From positions 10,975 to 74,974 of the forward strand of contig CAWJTH010000066.1 of NCBI GenBank assembly GCA_963845495.1: DNA of 64,000 nucleotides, written 5' to 3'. The notes under the pieces are model-generated. The model made no database searches. It saw only the letters and a list, made by a program, of their open reading frames with translations, and had not been told where the DNA came from. Source of the stretch: JAZKFT01 sp963845495. GTDB taxonomy: Bacteria; Bacteroidota; Bacteroidia; Chitinophagales; Chitinophagaceae. This document shows positions 8,291 to 16,061 of this stretch, piece after piece. Position numbers and translations under genes: made by a program. Each line of letters begins with the position of its first letter. The stretch's first letter is position 1.

Positions 8291-8815
8291 ATGATTTTAA
8301 TTGTTGCCACTACCAATCGAAAAAATTCAAAGACCTATAAAGTGGCCGAATATTACCAGCAATTACTGCAACGCTTCGATGCCGATGCTGAAATTTTAGC
8401 CCTTGAAAACTTACCATCTGATTTTGCTTTTAGCGCCCTTTACGAAAACATGGGCAAAAACAAAGATTTCAATCATTATAAAGAAAAAATGGATGCTGCA
8501 GATAAATACGTGTTTATTGTACCGGAATACAACGGTTCTTTTCCCGGCGTTTTAAAAACGTTTATCGATGGATTGGGTTGGCCCAATTCCATCAGTAAAA
8601 AAAAGGCTGCTTTTGTGGGCATTAGCGATGGTGTACTTGGTGGTGCACATGCATTGAGCCATTTAACGGATGTTTTCCATTACTTGGGCTGCCACGTTTT
8701 ATCCAATATCGTACGCATCCCTTTCATGAAAAAAAATTTTACCGATGGTGAGATACAGGATGAATTTATTAGGCAATTGATGAATGAACAGGCGAAAGGG
8801 CTAATTGATTTTTAA
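8291..8815 (+). CDS. NAD(P)H-dependent FMN reductase family oxidoreductase
   Basis: Starting at ATG 8291 the protein has 174 residues and begins MILIVATTNRKNSKTYKVAEYY, the first strand and phosphate-binding loop of the flavodoxin-like NADPH-dependent FMN reductase fold. The frame is open back to 8249, but those 14 residues come from the upstream repeat. The motif VFIVPEYNGSFPGVLKTFIDGL (about residues 77-98) and the GISDGVLGGAHALSHL segment are typical of the family. These soluble dimeric flavoproteins reduce FMN, quinones or azo compounds; the substrate cannot be told from sequence. Confidence 0.88.
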   Translation: MILIVATTNRKNSKTYKVAEYYQQLLQRFDADAEILALENLPSDFAFSALYENMGKNKDFNHYKEKMDAADKYVFIVPEYNGSFPGVLKTFIDGLGWPNSISKKKAAFVGISDGVLGGAHALSHLTDVFHYLGCHVLSNIVRIPFMKKNFTDGEIQDEFIRQLMNEQAKGLIDF

Positions 8816-8854
8816 ATAAGTATCTTATTATCAATTTAGTAAATATAAGTTTTA

Positions 8855-9265
8855 ATGCGTTTACCACGAACATTAGCTATCGTTTTTATTGTTATTGCTT
8901 TGCTAGCAATCAGCCGCAATTTTATGTCGCGGGGCGACGGACCCAGCATTTTCGATGTTCCCAAAACCTTGGAAAAAGAAAAATCGAGCATCACTGTATT
9001 TTATTATGGTAACACCAACGGTGCCGAAATATTTAGCATTGTAAAAGATGGCGGTGCCGATGACCGCTTATATCTTGAACCTGCTAATAAAAATTTAACT
9101 ATTCCGGCAAGTTTCTTAAAACTAAAGGATAGTGGTTATGTATTGAAGCTTTACGGCTCATATTATAAAGGAAAAGCAATACCAGAGCGGTTTTTAAACA
9201 TCCAACCCAAACCAGAAAAGTACCCTGTTTTCCGTTACGAAAGTTTGGAAATGGTGAAGGAATAA
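8855..9265 (+). CDS. Hypothetical membrane-anchored protein
   Basis: The 136-residue protein has a strong N-terminal hydrophobic segment (about residues 7-21, TLAIVFIVIALLAIS) and an otherwise soluble body rich in beta-forming residues, probably facing the periplasm. I recognise no family. It follows the FMN reductase by 39 nt on the same strand and may be cotranscribed. A coding frame is supported by codon pattern and a sensible signal anchor. Confidence 0.65.
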   Translation: MRLPRTLAIVFIVIALLAISRNFMSRGDGPSIFDVPKTLEKEKSSITVFYYGNTNGAEIFSIVKDGGADDRLYLEPANKNLTIPASFLKLKDSGYVLKLYGSYYKGKAIPERFLNIQPKPEKYPVFRYESLEMVKE

Positions 9266-9271
9266 ACTAAA

Positions 9272-10042
9272 TCAACCCAATACCTTTTGTAAAAAATCCT
9301 TTGTTGAAGCCGTTACATCATCGGTATTTTCCAATGCTTTGATATAGGCTGTTCCAATAATAGCACCGTTTGAGTGGGCGCATGCATCGTCAAAGCTTTG
9401 CTTGTCTTTTATGCCAAAACCAACTAAAATCGGGTTGCTTAAATGCAGGTTTTCCAACTTTTGCAAATAAGTTGAAACGGAAACAAAATTTTTATCGGTG
9501 CCAGTGGTGGACGATGAAGACACGGCGTATAAAAAACCGGTACTGCGTTTATCCAATTCTTTAATGCGTTCTTCGCTCGTTTCCGGCGTTACCAAAAAAA
9601 CAAAATCAAGGTTATTTTTTTTGATGATGTCGCCATATTCAGCATCAAATTCATACATCGGTAAATCAGGCAAAATCAACCCGTCAACACCAACCCTGGC
9701 TGCTTCCTTGCAAAATTTCTCAAACCCATATTGCAAAACCGGGTTCATGTAGCCCATCAACAAAACAGGCAAATGTATGGCCTGCCTAAAATTTTCCAGC
9801 TGTTGAAACAGTTTTTTGATGGTCATTCCGCCTTCCAGCGCAATATTGCCACTAGCTTGTATTACAGGTCCATCCGCCAAAGGATCGCTGTAAGGCATGC
9901 CCAATTCAATTAAATCGGCACCGTTATCTTGCAAAGCCTTCATCACGGCAAGCGTACTATCGGGTTTAGGATAACCTGCCGTGCAATACATGTTTAGCAC
10001 CTTGTTTTTTTTCCTGTCGAACAACTCTTTTAACCTCTCCAT
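9272..10042 (-). CDS. trpA: Tryptophan synthase alpha chain
   Basis: At 256 residues from ATG 10042 this is a normal-length TrpA, which cleaves indole-3-glycerol phosphate to indole and glyceraldehyde 3-phosphate within the alpha2-beta2 complex. The catalytic Glu and Asp are in DLIELGMPYSDPLADGP (E46, D57). The phosphate-binding segments VGFGIKDKQS and GAIIGTAYIKAL are present. An upstream TTG at 10060 gives six extra residues, but a candidate -7 box overlaps it, so the ATG is preferred. No other trp gene is near; in many Bacteroidota trpA closes a trp operon, so an isolated copy is of note. Confidence 0.95.
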   Translation of the reverse strand: MERLKELFDRKKNKVLNMYCTAGYPKPDSTLAVMKALQDNGADLIELGMPYSDPLADGPVIQASGNIALEGGMTIKKLFQQLENFRQAIHLPVLLMGYMNPVLQYGFEKFCKEAARVGVDGLILPDLPMYEFDAEYGDIIKKNNLDFVFLVTPETSEERIKELDKRSTGFLYAVSSSSTTGTDKNFVSVSTYLQKLENLHLSNPILVGFGIKDKQSFDDACAHSNGAIIGTAYIKALENTDDVTASTKDFLQKVLG

Positions 10043-10056
10043 CTTATTTATTTTCC

Positions 10057-10065
10057 GCAAAATAA
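10057..10065 (-). promoter_or_regulatory. Candidate -7 box for trpA
   Basis: The minus strand reads TTATTTTGC followed by GG, 15 nt before the ATG at 10042. It fits a one-base-shorter variant (TAnTTTG) of the Bacteroidota -7 element seen at several starts here. It is weak on its own in AT-rich DNA. Confidence 0.3.
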
Positions 10066-10080
10066 CGGCATAAGCAGATA

Positions 10081-10149
10081 AATAAGTAATTGGGTAAATA
10101 AGTAAATGAGATAAGTTTCAGAATAACCTATTTACCCAATTACTTATTT
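10081..10149. repeat. GTAAWTRR-unit palindrome, copy 1
   Basis: The left arm has three 8-nt units of the form GTAAWTRR (from about 10085); the right arm (10128-10149) has the reverse-complement units. The core gtaattgggtaaata pairs exactly with its partner. The element fills the gap between the trpA start and the stop of the aspartyl protease. Confidence 0.75.
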
Positions 10150-10158
10150 CTTGTATTA

Positions 10159-11349
10159 TTAGTCAATACTTTCAATTTTCATTTTTATTTCGTACGGTTT
10201 TCCGTTCCTAAAAATAATCAGTTTTATCTTTTTGTTCGCGTTTTGCAACAACGACTTCATAGCAGTAAAAGTCATGCCGATACGGCCATCAATCGAAAAA
10301 ACTTCATCCTCACTTTTCAATCCGGCTTTTTCGGCCGGCGAATTTTTCATGACGTCGCCTACTAACACCTTCCCGTCATCAATATACAATTCCATTCCAG
10401 TGTACGAATAATCGAAAGCATCCCGAAAATGACTATTGGGTATCAAGTGAATTTCACTTTTCGGATAATTAAGGGTAACATTAAAATGTCGCAGCAAATC
10501 AGCACCTATCAATCCGCCAAGCGATGGGTAACTGGTCACATTATATTCATCATCAAAAACATAAGTTGGAACTTTTTTGAATTTATAAGGCCCTAACCGC
10601 ATTTCTTTGGTAGTAGTTATTTGCATGGCTTTTTTGCCGCCAAGCCCTTCGGCCACCGTTTCCACCATTTTTTTCTTTTTAGGATAAATGGCACTGTCCA
10701 ATGTAAAATCTTTTGACAACAACAAACAAAGACCGCCGCCCGTGTCTAAATAAAATCGATGGCGGATATCCCTAATTTCTTTTATATCAGCCGATTGTAT
10801 CGGCAAACTGTTAAATGCAGGACGTAGCAATGTGCCGCCGCGGTTATATTTGAAAGCACCTGGCGAAAAAAACTTAAGCGTTTGCGAATCATAATCTATT
10901 TGAATAATGTAACGCCGAATAAGGCTGTAACCGATTATCCCGTCAATTTTTATCCCATAAATTCCATCTAACAAACTGTAATTATTGATGTGAAAATCCA
11001 AAGAATCTGCGGTTATACCTGGTAAATGCAAAGTATGGTGCATGGCAAAATCTACCTGCCTAATACCACCAATACCGCGGATGGTTTTATCGCTATGCAC
11101 CGATGCTAAATTGAATTCAACCGCGGTGCTGCTATCTATTGAAATACCGCCGCTGCCGGTATCCAAAATAAAGTTGAGTGAATCTTTGTGGTTGTCCAAC
11201 GTGGCATGTATTAAAATAACGCCGCCGTTTAGTTGTTCAAATTTAAATTTAGACAATACTTTGGCTGATGGTAAAGCTATAATTTCTTGCGCTTTGCAAT
11301 ACATACCAAACAATAGCAAAGCAAGGGGTAATAAATATTTTTTAGTCAT
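10159..11349 (-). CDS. Secreted retropepsin-like aspartyl protease with C-terminal PDZ domain
   Basis: The 396-residue protein has a signal peptide (about residues 1-20, ending CKAQ). It carries two aspartyl protease half-sites, NFILDTGSGG (D63) and FYLDTGGGLCL (D202), each followed by a glycine-rich flap and Ile-Gly pair (GIIGYSL, GLIGADLL). A PDZ domain covers about residues 316-390 (GKVLVGDVMKNSPAEKAGLKSEDEVFSIDG). It therefore carries both Asp residues in one chain, like other bacterial pepsin-like or retropepsin-like exported proteases. It probably acts in the periplasm or outer membrane. Substrate unknown. Confidence 0.87.
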   Translation of the reverse strand: MTKKYLLPLALLLFGMYCKAQEIIALPSAKVLSKFKFEQLNGGVILIHATLDNHKDSLNFILDTGSGGISIDSSTAVEFNLASVHSDKTIRGIGGIRQVDFAMHHTLHLPGITADSLDFHINNYSLLDGIYGIKIDGIIGYSLIRRYIIQIDYDSQTLKFFSPGAFKYNRGGTLLRPAFNSLPIQSADIKEIRDIRHRFYLDTGGGLCLLLSKDFTLDSAIYPKKKKMVETVAEGLGGKKAMQITTTKEMRLGPYKFKKVPTYVFDDEYNVTSYPSLGGLIGADLLRHFNVTLNYPKSEIHLIPNSHFRDAFDYSYTGMELYIDDGKVLVGDVMKNSPAEKAGLKSEDEVFSIDGRIGMTFTAMKSLLQNANKKIKLIIFRNGKPYEIKMKIESID

Positions 11350-11481
11350 TGTAGTTAGCTGCTGGTCAAAATAAGATTCAATAAGTCATTAATTTATTCA
11401 TTTTTATTTTCTATATCATTACAAGGTAGACGATTTGTGCAGGCTTTCCAAACCATTCATATAAATGCAAGTTTCGTGGCG

Positions 11482-11490
11482 TAAATTTGC
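11482..11490 (+). promoter_or_regulatory. Candidate -7 box for mqnC (TAAATTTGC)
   Basis: TAAATTTGC is an exact match to TAnnTTTG followed by C, 86 nt upstream of the mqnC ATG. No clear -33 TTG is visible at 19-20 nt. Confidence 0.35.
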
Positions 11491-11574
11491 GGGTTGTTCA
11501 GCGGAAAAGGGATTATATTTTTTAAATAATCTTTTTTTACCGAACAATTTTATCAGCATATTTATTTATACATT

Positions 11575-12699
11575 ATGAATTTAGCAAACCTGTACGAAAG
11601 GGCTTTAAATTTTGAATTTTTGAGTGTTGAGGAAGGTGTTTTTTTGTTTGAAAATGCACCACTTACCGATTTGATGTTTGTTGCAAACGAACTCCGCAAA
11701 AAGCAAGTGCCACACGGCAAAGTAACTTGGCAGATTGACCGTAATGTAAACACCACTAATGTTTGTATAGCCAATTGCAAGTTTTGTAATTTTTACCGTA
11801 TTCCCGGCCATGCCGATGCCTATATTACTGATATTGAAACGTATAAGAAAAAAATTGATGAAACTTTGCGTTGGGGCGGCGATCAACTTTTGTTACAAGG
11901 TGGCCACCACCCGGGGCTTGGCCTTGATTTTTATGTAAACTTATTTAAGGAGCTGAAAAGGTTATATCCTAACATAAAATTGCATACGCTTGGGCCACCC
12001 GAAGTAGCCCATATTACCAAATTAGCAAAAAGCACCCATGCCGAAGTTTTAAGGGCCCTAAAAGATGCTGGCATGGATAGTCTTCCCGGTGCTGGTGCCG
12101 AAATTTTAACCGACCGTGTACGCCGCCTTATTAGCAAAGGCAAATGTGGCGGCCAAGAATGGCTGGATGTAATGCACGAAGCACACAAATTAAACCTGCC
12201 AACCAGTGCTACCATGATGTTTGGCCATGTGGAAACTATCCGTGAACGCTTTGAACATTTGGAAAAAATACGTGCCGTACAGGCAATGAAACCCGAAGGC
12301 ACTTATGGTTTTATGGCATTTATTCCCTGGACTTTCCAAGATGTGGACACTTTGCTGACCCGCATCCGCGGGGTACACAACTTAACCACCAGCGAAGAAT
12401 ACATCCGCATGATTGCGCTTAGCCGCATTATGTTGCCTAATATTAAAAACATACAAGCCAGTTGGCTAACGGTTGGTAAAGCAGTAGCGCAACTTTGCTT
12501 AAATGCCGGTGCAAACGATTTTGGAAGCATTATGTTGGAAGAAAATGTGGTAAGCGCCGCTGGTGCGCCGCACCGTTTTACTTACAAAGGCATCCAAGAA
12601 TCCATTCGTGCCGCAGGTTTTGAACCGCAGCTACGTAACCAGCGTTACGAATGGCGTGAAATCCCGGCCACGATCGAGGAACAAGTGGTGGATTATTGA
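11575..12699 (+). CDS. mqnC: Cyclic dehypoxanthinyl futalosine synthase (radical SAM)
   Basis: The 374-residue protein has the radical SAM cluster motif CIANCKFC (C64, C68, C71) after TWQIDRNVNTTNV. It then shows LLQGGHHPGLGLDFY, LPGAGAEILTDRVR, TSATMMFGHVET, FIPWTFQ, IQASWLTVGK and GANDFGS, the MqnC pattern rather than the MqnE one. MqnC cyclises dehypoxanthine futalosine in the futalosine route to menaquinone. Its presence says the organism makes menaquinone through futalosine. A good intrinsic terminator follows. Other mqn genes are not in the window. Confidence 0.93.
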   Translation: MNLANLYERALNFEFLSVEEGVFLFENAPLTDLMFVANELRKKQVPHGKVTWQIDRNVNTTNVCIANCKFCNFYRIPGHADAYITDIETYKKKIDETLRWGGDQLLLQGGHHPGLGLDFYVNLFKELKRLYPNIKLHTLGPPEVAHITKLAKSTHAEVLRALKDAGMDSLPGAGAEILTDRVRRLISKGKCGGQEWLDVMHEAHKLNLPTSATMMFGHVETIRERFEHLEKIRAVQAMKPEGTYGFMAFIPWTFQDVDTLLTRIRGVHNLTTSEEYIRMIALSRIMLPNIKNIQASWLTVGKAVAQLCLNAGANDFGSIMLEENVVSAAGAPHRFTYKGIQESIRAAGFEPQLRNQRYEWREIPATIEEQVVDY

Positions 12700-12755
12700 T
12701 TAATCCCAAGAAAAAAAACGCAAAACCCCAATCATTTTATTTTACGACAATACTC

Positions 12756-12785
12756 GGCGTCCAAGCAAGTGGACGCCTTTTTTTA
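12756..12785 (+). terminator. Intrinsic terminator after mqnC
   Basis: The stem ggcgtcca/tggacgcc (12756-12763 with 12770-12777) has a 6-nt loop and is followed by eight T. It lies 57 nt after the mqnC stop codon. Confidence 0.85.
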
Positions 12786-12894
12786 TTATTAAAATTTATT
12801 TTTCATATTTATTTTTTGTAGCATAACTTCCAAGCCAAGTTTTATGGCTTTTGATGCCATATACTTTTGAACTTACTGTACTGCTTTAAGCAAT

Positions 12895-12947
12895 AATTAT
12901 TGGGATTTGGAATTTTCTTATTTGGAATTTAATCTTGGAAATTTAAA
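12895..12947 (+). repeat. GGATTTGGAATTT word repeat before the symporter
   Basis: The stretch holds TTATTGGGATTTGGAATTTT followed by two further TTGGAATTT or TTGGAAATTT words, ending at the symporter start codon. It matches the right half of the repeat at 7437-7571, without a left half nearby. Confidence 0.55.
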
Positions 12948-14195
12948 ATGAAAGACTTTTTAAAAAATTATAAGGGCATTTTATTGTTGATCGGGGGAAT
13001 TGTTGTGGGTTGTGTCTTAGGCATTTTATTTGGCGAAAGAACCATCATTATAAAACCCATTGGCGATATTTTTTTGAACCTACTTTTTACCGCAGTTGTG
13101 CCGTTGGTATTTTTTTGTATCTCGTCATCTATCGCTAACATCCAGCGGTCGCAGCAATTTGGGAAACTGATTGGCGCAATGATGGCCGTATTTATTGTTA
13201 CGGTTTTAATTGCGGCTTTTGTTACGGTTGTTGGTGCATGGCTTTATCCCATGCATCATTTGGCAGCAAGCCACACCATGCCCGATCCCGGAAGCATGGA
13301 GAAGAAAAACATTGGCGAGCAAATAACAGGACTGCTTACTACTGGCGAATTTTACCAGCTTTTATCACGAAAAAGCATGTTGGCACTTATTATTTTTTCT
13401 GTGCTTATTGGTTTTGCGGTGCAACATGCTGGAGAAAAAGGAAAAGCATTCCGTGATTTTTTAAGTTCAGCAAACGAGGTATTGACCCAGTTTCTTAAGA
13501 TTATTATGGTCATTGCGCCAATAGGCTTGGGCTGTTATTTTGCTTATCAAGTTGGCACCTTAGGCCCACAAATGCTTGGTACTTATGGCAGATCGATGAT
13601 CCTTTTTCATGGTGTGGGCATCTTTTATTATATCGTTTTGTTTAGTGTGTATGCATTTTTAGCAGCTGGCCGGAAAGGAATTCCTATTTTTTGGAAAAAT
13701 AATATCGTACCATCCGCTACAGCTTTGGGCACTTGTAGCAGTATTGCCACATTACCCGCCAATTTAGAAGCGGTAAAAAGGATTGGCGTGCCAGACTACA
13801 TTGCCAGTTTAGTAATGCCGCTTGGAGCCTCGTTACATAAAGAAGGGTCAGCCATTTCTTCCATTATAAAAATTGTGGTACTGTTTGCCATTTACCAACG
13901 TCCGTTTATGGATGTTGAAACCATTGCCTTTGCCTTGGGCATTAGCGTAATTGTAAGCATGGTAGAAGGCGGCATACCAAACGGTGGCTATGTTGGTGAA
14001 ATATTGGAAATTTCTATTTATGGTTTTCCGCCAGATGCTTTGCCGGTAGCCATTTTAATCGGCACCTTGGTCGATCCGTTGGCTACTTTACTAAATGCCA
14101 CCGGTGATAATGTTACCGCCATGCTAATAACAAGATTAGTGGAAGGCAAAAACTGGCTAAAACAAGTAGCTATGCCTGAAGAGCCGATGTCGTAA
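12948..14195 (+). CDS. Dicarboxylate/amino acid:cation symporter (DAACS, SLC1-type)
   Basis: This 415-residue integral membrane protein opens with a hydrophobic helix and shows the SLC1/GltPh architecture. It has SATALGTCSSIATLPANLEAVKRIGVPDYIASLVMPLGASLHKEGSA (the hairpin 1 and TM7 region, about residues 260-305) and NATGDNVTAMLITR in TM8 (about 383-396). Such transporters import glutamate, aspartate or C4-dicarboxylates with Na+ or H+. The TM7 motif NMDGT, which coordinates Na+ in GltPh, reads HKEGS here, so ion coupling or substrate may differ. A strong hairpin follows the stop codon. Confidence 0.9.
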   Translation: MKDFLKNYKGILLLIGGIVVGCVLGILFGERTIIIKPIGDIFLNLLFTAVVPLVFFCISSSIANIQRSQQFGKLIGAMMAVFIVTVLIAAFVTVVGAWLYPMHHLAASHTMPDPGSMEKKNIGEQITGLLTTGEFYQLLSRKSMLALIIFSVLIGFAVQHAGEKGKAFRDFLSSANEVLTQFLKIIMVIAPIGLGCYFAYQVGTLGPQMLGTYGRSMILFHGVGIFYYIVLFSVYAFLAAGRKGIPIFWKNNIVPSATALGTCSSIATLPANLEAVKRIGVPDYIASLVMPLGASLHKEGSAISSIIKIVVLFAIYQRPFMDVETIAFALGISVIVSMVEGGIPNGGYVGEILEISIYGFPPDALPVAILIGTLVDPLATLLNATGDNVTAMLITRLVEGKNWLKQVAMPEEPMS

Positions 14196-14233
14196 ATCTT
14201 TTTACAGAAAATCCTATTAACCTAGTAATAACT

Positions 14234-14280
14234 TACATAGGTAGAAATACCTGAAAAAACCAGGTATTTCTACCTATGTA
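14234..14280. terminator. Perfect 20-bp hairpin after the symporter gene
   Basis: The arms tacataggtagaaatacctg (14234-14253) and the exact complement (14261-14280) enclose a 7-nt loop (aaaaaac). It begins 38 nt after the stop codon and is followed by TTTTG, only a short T-tract. Termination or mRNA 3' protection is the simplest reading; a dispersed palindrome is an alternative. Confidence 0.65.
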
Positions 14281-14575
14281 TTTTGCGCATTTATAAGCTT
14301 GTTTTGTTGTTGTTTTAATGATACCATTTTTGTTTGATAAACAAAAACGAAATACAAACCCGCCGCTAATCACCTGTAAAAACAACAGTTACATCCACTA
14401 TGCACACACACCAATTTACATCTTCATAACTAATTTATTCAAACACAAAAAATCAATTCTGACACAAACAGAAATCTCACAACCGTCAAGTATTTTTGTA
14501 TCATCCATCGCACAAACAAAAGGCTACCCTAAAAGGTCGCCTTTTTGTTTTACTGAGTAGTAAATAGTGTAAAAT
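14281..14575. other. Gap between symporter and skp with no supported gene
   Basis: An 80-codon frame at 14318-14560 has no protein-like composition. Near its end, 14518-14546 forms an imperfect hairpin (aaaggc.. to gccttttt) followed by T, possibly a second terminator reading rightward. Nothing else is evident. Confidence 0.5.
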
Positions 14576-14602
14576 AAAAACCTCCCGCTAAAGGAGGTTT
14601 TT
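14576..14602 (-). terminator. Intrinsic terminator of the uppS-bamA-skp-skp cluster
   Basis: The arms AAAAACCTCC (14576-14585) and GGAGGTTTTT (14593-14602) have a 7-nt loop. Read on the minus strand the stem is followed by a T-tract, 18 nt beyond the stop codon of the second skp gene. Confidence 0.85.
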
Positions 14603-14619
14603 ATTTAAATGATATTTCT

Positions 14620-15213
14620 TTAATGCTTTACAGGGGGTCTAGCTGGAGTCCTAGCTGGTGTTTGTTGTCCTTGAGGCTGCTGCTGGTCTTGCTGTGGAAT
14701 TTTTATACCCAATTTCTTTAAAACCGCAGGTATTAAATTATCGGCAGGCGGTGCAGAATACAAGTTTTCCATTTTAAAAACATACGTATAGCCACCTTCT
14801 TTTACAACGGCATTAAAAGCAGTAGCCAACTTTTCTTGGAATGGCTGCAACAATTCGCCTTGTTTGCTTTGCATTTGCTGTTGTGCATACTGATCCCAAT
14901 TTTGCAATAGATAAAATTGCTGAATCAAATCTTTCTTTTTTTGATCGTAAATCCTAGCTTTTACCAAAGTAACACTGTCAGCCTTTAAGGTACTATCGTT
15001 CCTATAAAATTCAGCAGTCCTAAACTCTTTTTCAGCGCCCAAAGAATCTTGTTGAAAAACGGCTAAAGCAGTATCAATTTTACCGATGCCAGGCATCATG
15101 CTCAATACTGTTTTGTCGTCAAAATATCCAAATTTGTTTTGTGCTGTTGCTTTTTGATTGCCACCAAACATAATGGCCATGGCAAGCGCAGCCACCGCGA
15201 ATAACTTTTTCAT
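14620..15213 (-). CDS. OmpH/Skp family periplasmic chaperone, second copy
   Basis: The 197-residue protein has a signal peptide (MKKLFAVAALAMAIMFGGNQKATAQ) and a mainly helical, charged body like Skp (OmpH), the trimeric chaperone that carries unfolded outer-membrane proteins to the BAM complex. The C-terminus is a Gln/Pro-rich tail (about residues 175-197), unlike the neighbouring copy. It is the last gene of the cluster and ends before a terminator. The family assignment relies on context and the DxxxVL...MPG start of the mature protein; sequence similarity to Skp is weak, as usual. Confidence 0.82.
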   Translation of the reverse strand: MKKLFAVAALAMAIMFGGNQKATAQNKFGYFDDKTVLSMMPGIGKIDTALAVFQQDSLGAEKEFRTAEFYRNDSTLKADSVTLVKARIYDQKKKDLIQQFYLLQNWDQYAQQQMQSKQGELLQPFQEKLATAFNAVVKEGGYTYVFKMENLYSAPPADNLIPAVLKKLGIKIPQQDQQQPQGQQTPARTPARPPVKH

Positions 15214-15347
15214 TTTTGTAATTGTAGTAATTGCTTTTTTGTTTTTTTAAAATTATGAGAAATTCCTAATGGAAAAATTCCAACATCATTATGTGAAAGT
15301 GAGATTGGGCATTGAGCAAAACTTTGCGTTTTCGTTTTGCTTTACAT

Positions 15348-15860
15348 TTATTTTACGCCCAAAGCACGAAGCACATCTTCGCTTTTGTCTAGTTTTGGGT
15401 CGGCAAATATAACAGTTATTCCCTCCGATTTATCTAAAATAAAATCATAAGAACGGTCTGCTGCCATCTTTTGTACTGCTGTGTAAACCTTATCCTGTAT
15501 GGGTTTTATCAATTTTTGCCGCTCTTTAAATAGATCGCCTTCAAACCCAAACCGCTTTTTTTGCAAATCCCTAACTTCTTTTTCTTTGTTGAACAATTCG
15601 TCTTCTCGTTTCTTTTTCAAATCATCACTTAGCATAACCTGCTCAGCATCAAAATTGCGGTACATTTTGTTCAACTCTTCTTGTTTTGCATCTATTTCCT
15701 TTTGCCAAGTATTTGCCGTTGCGTCTAATTGCGCTTGTGCCGCTTTATAATCGGGTACCCTGTCTAAAATAAATTTTGTATCGATGATGGCATAGCGCTG
15801 TGCTGATGCCGCAAAACCAATTGCAATAAAAAAACAAAATGCAACAACTGCCTTTTTCAT
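15348..15860 (-). CDS. skp: OmpH/Skp family periplasmic chaperone
   Basis: This 170-residue protein has a signal peptide ending SAQ and starts its mature part with RYAIIDTKFILDRVPDYKAAQAQLD, the usual OmpH/Skp opening. A long coiled-coil follows (about residues 45-120), then the C-terminal strand segment (SYDFILDKSEGITVIFADP). It should bind nascent outer-membrane proteins in the periplasm for delivery to BamA, whose gene is next upstream. A motif upstream (15905-15922) is shared with the bamA upstream region, so it may have its own promoter. Confidence 0.93.
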   Translation of the reverse strand: MKKAVVAFCFFIAIGFAASAQRYAIIDTKFILDRVPDYKAAQAQLDATANTWQKEIDAKQEELNKMYRNFDAEQVMLSDDLKKKREDELFNKEKEVRDLQKKRFGFEGDLFKERQKLIKPIQDKVYTAVQKMAADRSYDFILDKSEGITVIFADPKLDKSEDVLRALGVK

Positions 15861-15904
15861 GTGACGATTTTTTAGGTTTAAGAATTTGTAGCTTACGTTT
15901 TAAA

Positions 15905-15922
15905 CGTATGGCGGCAAATTAT
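15905..15922 (-). promoter_or_regulatory. Motif shared by the skp and bamA upstream regions
   Basis: The plus strand reads cgtatggcggcaaatta, nearly identical to 18828-18845 upstream of bamA (one G inserted there). On the minus strand it contains TAATTTGCC, a one-base-shorter form of the -7 element, about 55 nt before the skp ATG. Confidence 0.4.
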
Positions 15923-16061
15923 GGCATTTACCAAAATTCTTTTCACATTTTTTTAATAATCCTTAATTAACCAGCCCACAATGCAAAGACCTTATTTTTC
16001 ATCTAAACATTTCTACATCAAAACAGCAATCTGACGATTTACGTTTCACGACTGCCAATCC

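Noticed and set aside
14234..14280. Integron attC site
   Set aside because: The hairpin is perfect, without the asymmetric bulges and core sites of attC, and no integrase is seen.
14318..14560. 80-codon frame between the symporter and skp
   Set aside because: Composition is not protein-like, there is no ribosome-binding context, and it runs into a hairpin.
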